Below are positions 5,708 through 9,710 of a stretch of 9,710 bases of DNA, piece by piece. The notes below the pieces were generated by a model. The model searched no databases and had not been told where the DNA came from. It saw only the letters and a program-made list of their open reading frames with translations. The translations under genes were made by a program, and so were the position numbers. Within the stretch, counting starts at the first letter, position 1, and every line of letters starts with the position of its first letter. This DNA comes from an uncultured Oscillospiraceae bacterium (GTDB lineage: Bacteria; Bacillota; Clostridia; Oscillospirales; Oscillospiraceae), in contig CAJOFW010000030.1 of the NCBI GenBank assembly GCA_905234005.1, forward strand, positions 1 to 9,710, in the 5' to 3' direction.

Positions 5708-6589
5708 GTGAGCACACGCAGACGTCTGTGGCGGCTGGGCTTTCTGCTCTGTCTTCTCGCTTCGGCGGCGTGCTTTGTCCTCGCGGCGCGGCGCGTCGCC
5801 GCGAGCCGTTCGGCCGAGGCCGCCTACGCCGCCCTGCGGGCGGACGTCTCCCAACAGGATGACGCCGCCGCCGAAGCGCCGGTTCCGACGGCCGGCCCCA
5901 CGCTGGAGGAGGTTCTCGCCGCCCCGTTCGAGGGCATCGTCGACGCGGACGAGACGAAGGTCCCCGCCGACCTCTACACCGGCCTGACGGACAGCCCGAT
6001 CGACTTCGACCGCCTCCGGGCGCTGAACCCCGAGCTGATCGCCTGGATCACGATCCCCGGAACGCAGATCGACTACCCCGTCGCCCGGCACGAGGGCGAC
6101 GACCAGACATACTACCTCTCCCGGGATCTCTACGGCAGCCCGCAGTTTGCCGGCTGCATCTTCATGCAGGACGTAAACGCGGCCGATTTCTCCGACCCGG
6201 TCACCGTCCTCTACGGCCACAACATGACGAACGGCTCCATGTTCCAGAATCTCTACTTCTACCTGACGGAGCCGGATTTTTTGAAGACGAGTCCCTTCGT
6301 CACCGTCCGCACCGCGGAGCGCGTACTCGTCTACGAGGTCATATCCGCTTACTGCGCGGACGACCTCAACCTGATGCTGACGCGGGATTTCACCGACCCG
6401 GACGTATTTTCCGCGTATCTCGACGAATGTCTGCACCCCCGCTCTCTGGAGGCCGTCGTACGCGACGGCGTTTTCCTTGACGCGGACGCAAGGCTTCTGA
6501 CCCTGAGCACCTGCCGCGCCGGCCGCCCCGACACGCGGCTCCTCGTACAGGCGGTGCTCGTCTATGAAAAGGAAGTGTCCGACCCATGA
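5708..6589 (+). CDS. srtB: Class B sortase
   Basis: A membrane-bound cysteine transpeptidase of 293 residues that would cleave (S/N)PxTG motifs and join the substrate to peptidoglycan. The start is taken as GTG at 5708, 7 bases after the upstream stop. The frame is open further up, but the first Met in this frame is residue 153, and from this GTG the protein has a proper topology: basic N-terminus, membrane anchor at about 8-27, then an extracytoplasmic domain. No strong ribosome site is seen, so translational coupling to the 76-residue gene is likely. Catalytic residues are visible: His171 in VLYGHNM, Cys269 in TLSTC and Arg277 eight residues later (DTRLLVQ). The YGHNMTNGSMF block and the long insert before the Cys are typical of class B. 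The stop overlaps the next start as ATGA. Its likely local substrate is the SPKTG peptide. Confidence 0.94.
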   Translation: MSTRRRLWRLGFLLCLLASAACFVLAARRVAASRSAEAAYAALRADVSQQDDAAAEAPVPTAGPTLEEVLAAPFEGIVDADETKVPADLYTGLTDSPIDFDRLRALNPELIAWITIPGTQIDYPVARHEGDDQTYYLSRDLYGSPQFAGCIFMQDVNAADFSDPVTVLYGHNMTNGSMFQNLYFYLTEPDFLKTSPFVTVRTAERVLVYEVISAYCADDLNLMLTRDFTDPDVFSAYLDECLHPRSLEAVVRDGVFLDADARLLTLSTCRAGRPDTRLLVQAVLVYEKEVSDP

Positions 6590-7752
6590 GCGAACCCGTC
6601 GATTTTCTGACCTCCGTCAACAGCGAGGCAAACGAGCTTATGGGCATGGGCCTGACCGCCCTCCGGTGCGAGCCGTCCGACCGGCGCGGCAGGGGCGTGA
6701 TCGGACGCGCGGGCCGCTTCAGCCGGCAGGCCGTGCGGGCGTTTGTCGCCGCCGCGGTCGTATGCGCGCTCGTCATCGGCCTTGCGTCGGCGTATTACAT
6801 CCTCCGCCAGACGGGCCGTTCGGCGCTCACGTCGCACATCGAGCTTGCCGCCCCGTCCGACGCCGCCGCCCCGGTCGCGGACGAGGGCGAGACGATCGTC
6901 TATAACGGCGTGACCTACTGCCGCAGGGCCTCCGTCCTCAACATCCTCTGCCTCGGCGTCGACCGGACCGAGGCCGCCATCGCGTCCGGGCTTGACCGCG
7001 CTTACGGCGAACAGGGACAGGCGGACACGATCTTCCTCGCCGCCCTCGATACCGAGGCCGGCACGCTCCGCCTTCTCAATCTCTCGCGTGACACAATGGC
7101 CGCCGTCGACGTGTACAACACCGACGGCGAATACGTCTCCACCGACACGATGCAGCTCTGCCTCGCCTACGCCTACGGCGGCGACGACGACGAGGGCTGC
7201 CTGAACGTCGCCAAATCCGTCTCCCGGCTGCTGTACGGGCTTCCGGTCGACGCGTACATCGCCCTCGACCTGCCCGCCGTCAGCATCCTGAACGACGCCA
7301 TCGGCGGCGTGGAGGTCGACGTTCTCGAGGATCTTTCGAGCCGCGACCCGTCGCTGACCGAGGGCGCGCACGTCCTGTTGAAGGGCAACCTCGCCGAGAT
7401 CTACGTCCGCAGCCGCAATTACGGGCTTCTCGAGGCGAACAGCCTGCGCATGGCCCGCCAGCGGCAGTATGTGACGGCGTTTTTCGCCGCCGCGTCCGCC
7501 GCCGTCTCCGAGGACGTCACAGTCGCCCTGACGCTCTACCGCGCCGCCCGCAGCTACCTGCACACGAGCCTCGGCCTGTCCGAGCTTCTGTACCTCGCCT
7601 CGCTCGCGTCCGACGTCGGCTTCACCGCCGACGACATCGTCACCGCCGCCGGCACGCTCGAGCAGGACGGCGACTACGCCCGCTTCACGATCGACGAGGA
7701 CGCCCTTCTCGCGGCGATCGCAGACATCTACTACGAGCCGCTCGAGGCCTGA
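6586..7752 (+). CDS. LCP (LytR-CpsA-Psr) family glycopolymer transferase
   Basis: A 388-residue type II membrane protein. A cytoplasmic N-terminus of about 50 residues is followed by one membrane helix at about 52-73. The LCP domain covers about 119-300. It starts with VLNILCLGVDRTE, then has QADTIFLAALD, the family's LLNLSRDTM (Arg170, Asp171), and the PVDAYIALDLPAV...IGGVEVDV block. The Arg cluster YVRSRNYGLLEANSLRMARQRQY (about 275-297) matches the polyprenyl-phosphate-binding 'R.R....R..RQ' region. LCP proteins transfer undecaprenyl-linked glycopolymers to peptidoglycan. The ATG overlaps the sortase stop by four bases, and AAGGAAG lies about 12 bases upstream. The C-terminal 90 residues are mostly helical. 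Family is clear; which polymer is attached cannot be told. Confidence 0.93.
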   Translation: MSEPVDFLTSVNSEANELMGMGLTALRCEPSDRRGRGVIGRAGRFSRQAVRAFVAAAVVCALVIGLASAYYILRQTGRSALTSHIELAAPSDAAAPVADEGETIVYNGVTYCRRASVLNILCLGVDRTEAAIASGLDRAYGEQGQADTIFLAALDTEAGTLRLLNLSRDTMAAVDVYNTDGEYVSTDTMQLCLAYAYGGDDDEGCLNVAKSVSRLLYGLPVDAYIALDLPAVSILNDAIGGVEVDVLEDLSSRDPSLTEGAHVLLKGNLAEIYVRSRNYGLLEANSLRMARQRQYVTAFFAAASAAVSEDVTVALTLYRAARSYLHTSLGLSELLYLASLASDVGFTADDIVTAAGTLEQDGDYARFTIDEDALLAAIADIYYEPLEA

Positions 7753-7806
7753 CCCGCCCCGATCCCCGGCGCGCCCCGCCGGAACCATATAAAACACCCC
7801 GCAAAA

Positions 7807-7829
7807 GCGGCGCCGCTGATACGCGCCGC
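7807..7829. other. GC hairpin in the gap between the LCP gene and the 428-residue gene
   Basis: GCGGCGC and GCGCCGC form a 7-bp stem with a 9-base loop, flanked by two CGCAAAA direct repeats. In the plus direction no T run follows. On the minus strand the stem is followed by TTTTGCGGGGTGTTTT, which looks weakly like a terminator for antisense transcription. No promoter for the next gene is convincing in this 126-base gap. Confidence 0.3.
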
Positions 7830-7878
7830 AAAATCACACGCCCATCACCCATTCAAACAGCACCGTGAAACGCTCGCC

Positions 7879-9165
7879 ATGAAAAAACAGACCACCACAA
7901 CCCCCGCGCCCCCGGCGCGGCCGGACGCCGCCCCGGCGCGAAAGCGTCCCGGGCACGGCGACGCCGCACGCGTCGTTCGCGCCGTACTGAAGACGCTGAT
8001 CGCCCTCGCGGCGGCGGCCAATCTCATCGCGCTGTTCGTCTTCCACTACGAGACGCCGGCGTTTCTGCGCCGAACCGACGCGGCGGCGGCGCCCGCCGCC
8101 GCCGCCGACATCCCCGCCGGGACGCCGACGCCCACCCCGGCGCAGGCGTATCTCTCTGTGCCCGTCACGGCGCTGAGCTACAGCGGCGAGGAGGATTTGG
8201 ACGCCTTCGTGCTTCAGGGCGTATACCTCATCGGCACGGACGGCCAGCCCGTATCCGGCGCGGCGATCACCTACGCCCTGACGGACGGCGACGGCCGCCT
8301 GCGGAAGACCGTGACCTATTCGGTCACGACCGACGACGGCGTCACGCTCACCGCCGACCGCCCGATGAACATCACCGCCCGCTACACCGGCCCGACGATC
8401 ACCCTGCTCGGCGTCCTGCCCGGCGTCGAGCCGGAGAACGCGGCGGAGTACGCCGCCATCCTCACGGCGGACGGCGTCGTCCGCGCCGACGACGGCTTCG
8501 GCGGCGACGCGTCCGACCGCCTTCAATCGTCCGTGGACGACCTCGACGGCGCGTCCGGCACGGTACGCCTGACGCTGACGCTCGAAAACGTCCTGCACGA
8601 CAGCGCCGTCCTCGAGCTGGAGGCGGACGTCCTCGACTACTCCGGCGTCGTCGTCGCCCTGACGGACTACGCCGTCACGATCCCCCGCGACAGCGATTTC
8701 GATCCCCTCGACTACGTCGCCTACGCCCACGACAGCGACGGCGACGACGTGTCCTGGTACCTCCACACCGAGGGCGGCGTCGACACGTCCGAGCCGGGCG
8801 ACTACACGGTCACGATCTGGGCGACCGACGCCTTCGGCACCCGCTCCCCCGTCCGCACCCTCCGCGTCACCGTCTCGGCGGACGACGCGGCGGTCGAAAC
8901 GGACGAACCGGCGGACGAACCGGAGAGCGAACCTGCGGACGAACCGGAGAGCGAACCGGCGGACGAGGCGGACGGCGCGGAGAGCGAACCGGCGACCGAC
9001 GCGGAGAGCGAATCGGCATCCGCCGCCGGCAATACCCCGGCGGAAACGGCCGGAGGCGGCTTCTTCCGCGGCACGGCGGTCGCAGCGCCCGTCACGGATA
9101 TCATCATCTTAAACGGCGTCACGGCGTTTGACAGCGCCACCGACGCGGACGGCGGCGATGATTGA
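7879..9165 (+). CDS. Membrane-anchored extracytoplasmic protein with Ig-like domain and acidic repeats
   Basis: A 428-residue protein not assigned to a named family. A Thr/Pro/basic N-terminus of about 33 residues is followed by one membrane helix at about 34-56, then an Ala/Pro/Thr linker (65-90) and a beta-rich extracytoplasmic part. Residues about 268-334 resemble a bacterial Ig-like (DUF5011-type) domain: FDPLDYV, then VDTSEPGDYTVTIWATDAFG and RTLRVTVS. Residues about 340-380 are a Glu/Pro/Asp/Ser repeat based on ADEPESEP. The tail (about 381-428) has no membrane segment or sorting motif. The chosen ATG has no clear ribosome site (upstream bases CGTGAAACGCTCGCC), but it opens a sensible topology, and upstream in-frame starts are absent. 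The end overlaps the following PHP remnant by 8 bases. A role in envelope assembly follows only from the neighbouring LCP and sortase genes. Confidence 0.8.
   Translation: MKKQTTTTPAPPARPDAAPARKRPGHGDAARVVRAVLKTLIALAAAANLIALFVFHYETPAFLRRTDAAAAPAAAADIPAGTPTPTPAQAYLSVPVTALSYSGEEDLDAFVLQGVYLIGTDGQPVSGAAITYALTDGDGRLRKTVTYSVTTDDGVTLTADRPMNITARYTGPTITLLGVLPGVEPENAAEYAAILTADGVVRADDGFGGDASDRLQSSVDDLDGASGTVRLTLTLENVLHDSAVLELEADVLDYSGVVVALTDYAVTIPRDSDFDPLDYVAYAHDSDGDDVSWYLHTEGGVDTSEPGDYTVTIWATDAFGTRSPVRTLRVTVSADDAAVETDEPADEPESEPADEPESEPADEADGAESEPATDAESESASAAGNTPAETAGGGFFRGTAVAAPVTDIIILNGVTAFDSATDADGGDD
8911..8958 (+). repeat. 24-bp tandem repeat encoding ADEPESEP
   Basis: Two almost identical 24-base units (gcggacgaaccggagagcga plus aacct/accg ends) differ at the last base, with degenerate copies continuing to about 9015. 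They encode the acidic spacer of the preceding extracytoplasmic protein. Copy number may vary between strains. Confidence 0.8.
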
Positions 9166-9513
9166 CGTCCACGCCCACATCCTCCCCGGCGTGGACGACG
9201 GCTCGCCCGATCTTTACGACTCCCTGCTGCTTGCGGAGATGGCGCTCGAGAGCGGCGTTACGGCTGCGAGCTGCAGCTGAGCAAGGACAGCGTATTCGGC
9301 GCATACGGCTCCCGTGCCGGACACGCCGCGGCGCGTCTTCTGCGCGCCGGCGCGTACACCTGCGTCGGCAGCGACGCCCACAGTCCCTACGCCCGCACAA
9401 CCCACATGGGCGGCATCCGGGACTATCTCGCCGACCGTCTCCCGGCGGAGGAGGCGGCGCTTCTTCCGGGCGGAAACGCCCGGCGGAACATTTTTATACT
9501 GTCCTCAAATTAA
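9158..9513 (+). pseudogene. Remnant of a CpsB/YwqE-type PHP tyrosine-protein phosphatase (internal deletion and frameshift)
   Basis: The ATG at 9158 opens with the family N-terminus MIDVHAHILPGVDDG (metal ligands His5 and His7) and continues to ESGVTA at about residue 36, but then reads AASCS and stops at 9278-9280. In another plus frame, from about 9262 to the TAA at 9511-9513, the true family C-terminus appears: GCELQLSKDSVFGAYG, then CVGSDAHSPYARTTHMGG and a final NIFILSSN. The two pieces are about 37 and 83 residues. CpsB-type proteins are usually about 240-260, so about 130 central residues are missing, including the 'TPH' and 'AHPER' metal-binding regions. The join lies near tacggctgcgag (9259-9270). 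These enzymes normally dephosphorylate the tyrosine kinase that controls capsule or exopolysaccharide export. An assembly error could mimic this. Confidence 0.85.
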
Positions 9514-9586
9514 AAGCTTTGTTTCGTTACCGGGCGCATAACCTTGGAAATGCTGCCGTTTTGAGGCGAATGCAAAGTTCTTTTTG

Positions 9587-9612
9587 ATACTTTTTCTTTC
9601 AAGAAAAAGTAT
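9587..9612. repeat. AT-rich inverted repeat
   Basis: ATACTTTTTCTT, a 2-base centre and AAGAAAAAGTAT form a perfect 12-bp inverted repeat within a 134-base A/T-rich gap unlike its GC-rich neighbours. TTCTTTTTG precedes it and ATTAATCATA follows. There is no long T run after the stem, so it is a poor terminator candidate in either direction. It may be a dispersed palindromic repeat or an operator for the next gene. Confidence 0.65.
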
Positions 9613-9647
9613 TAATCATACAACCGTAACATCGTAAGGGGGAACCC

Positions 9648-9710
9648 ATGCGCATCGAGAAGCTTCTCGCCGCACTCGCGCTGCTGGCGGCCGTGATCGT
9701 CCTGGCCCGT
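9648..9710 (+). CDS. N-terminus of an exported or membrane protein, partial
   Basis: An ATG at 9648 is preceded by AAGGGGG at a good distance. The 21 visible codons (MRIEKLLAALALLAAVIVLA, then Arg) look like a signal peptide or first membrane helix. The protein runs off the right edge, so its identity cannot be given. Its position after the LCP and PHP genes makes an envelope role plausible. Confidence 0.7.
   Translation, partial: MRIEKLLAALALLAAVIVLAR

Noticed and set aside
5549..8766. Long minus-strand frames opposite the sortase, LCP and 428-residue genes (5549-6436, 6562-7797, 7834-8766)
   Set aside because: All are Arg/Gly/Val-rich antisense shadows without ribosome sites or recognisable domains.
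9162..9587. 141-residue plus frame over the PHP remnant
   Set aside because: Its translation is Arg/Pro/Ser-rich without family features. The PHP family residues are in the two other plus frames.

Overview
The window looks like chromosome from a high-GC, Gram-positive, gut-type member of the Clostridia (Oscillospiraceae or a relative). This is inferred from strong G/C third-position codon bias, two near-consensus sigma-A promoters (TTGACA-17-TATAAT and TTGACA-17-TATACT), AGGAGG-type ribosome sites, a class B sortase with an SPKTG-type substrate, an LCP-family protein, and a lipoprotein-type TRAP binding protein. No genus can be named from the sequence alone.

Left part, minus strand (1-5196). 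Transcription runs right to left from a near-perfect promoter at 5168-5196. It covers a three-gene TRAP transporter in the order dctQ (small membrane subunit), dctM (large membrane subunit), dctP (substrate-binding lipoprotein). dctQ and dctM overlap by ATGA. The operon ends at a clear intrinsic terminator (1620-1650). Beyond it, on the same strand, is the first 501 codons of a secreted protein rich in short Gly/Thr/Asp repeats, apparently a parallel beta-helix surface protein. It continues off the left edge after entering a Pro-Thr-Glu/Asp linker.

Middle (5082-5469). This 388-base gene-free stretch is a divergent control region. It holds the TRAP promoter and leader, two dyads, the rightward promoter (5315-5343), and a roughly 120-base leader with an 18-bp perfect palindrome next to the ribosome site.

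Right part, plus strand (5470-9710). The rightward promoter serves a cell-envelope cluster: a 76-residue sortase substrate (signal peptide, 25-residue mature part, SPKTG, membrane helix, basic tail); a class B sortase; an LCP-family glycopolymer transferase overlapping the sortase stop by ATGA; a 428-residue membrane-anchored extracytoplasmic protein with an Ig-like fold and acidic repeats; and the remains of a CpsB/YwqE-type PHP tyrosine phosphatase. The phosphatase has lost its middle and is frameshifted. After an AT-rich gap with a strong hairpin, a new gene with a signal-peptide-like start runs off the right edge.

Working model (inference): the rightward genes assemble the cell surface. 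The sortase would attach the tiny SPKTG peptide, and possibly other SPxTG proteins, to peptidoglycan. The LCP protein would attach a glycopolymer, and the PHP phosphatase would once have regulated polymer synthesis. The TRAP operon is a separate uptake system of unknown substrate.
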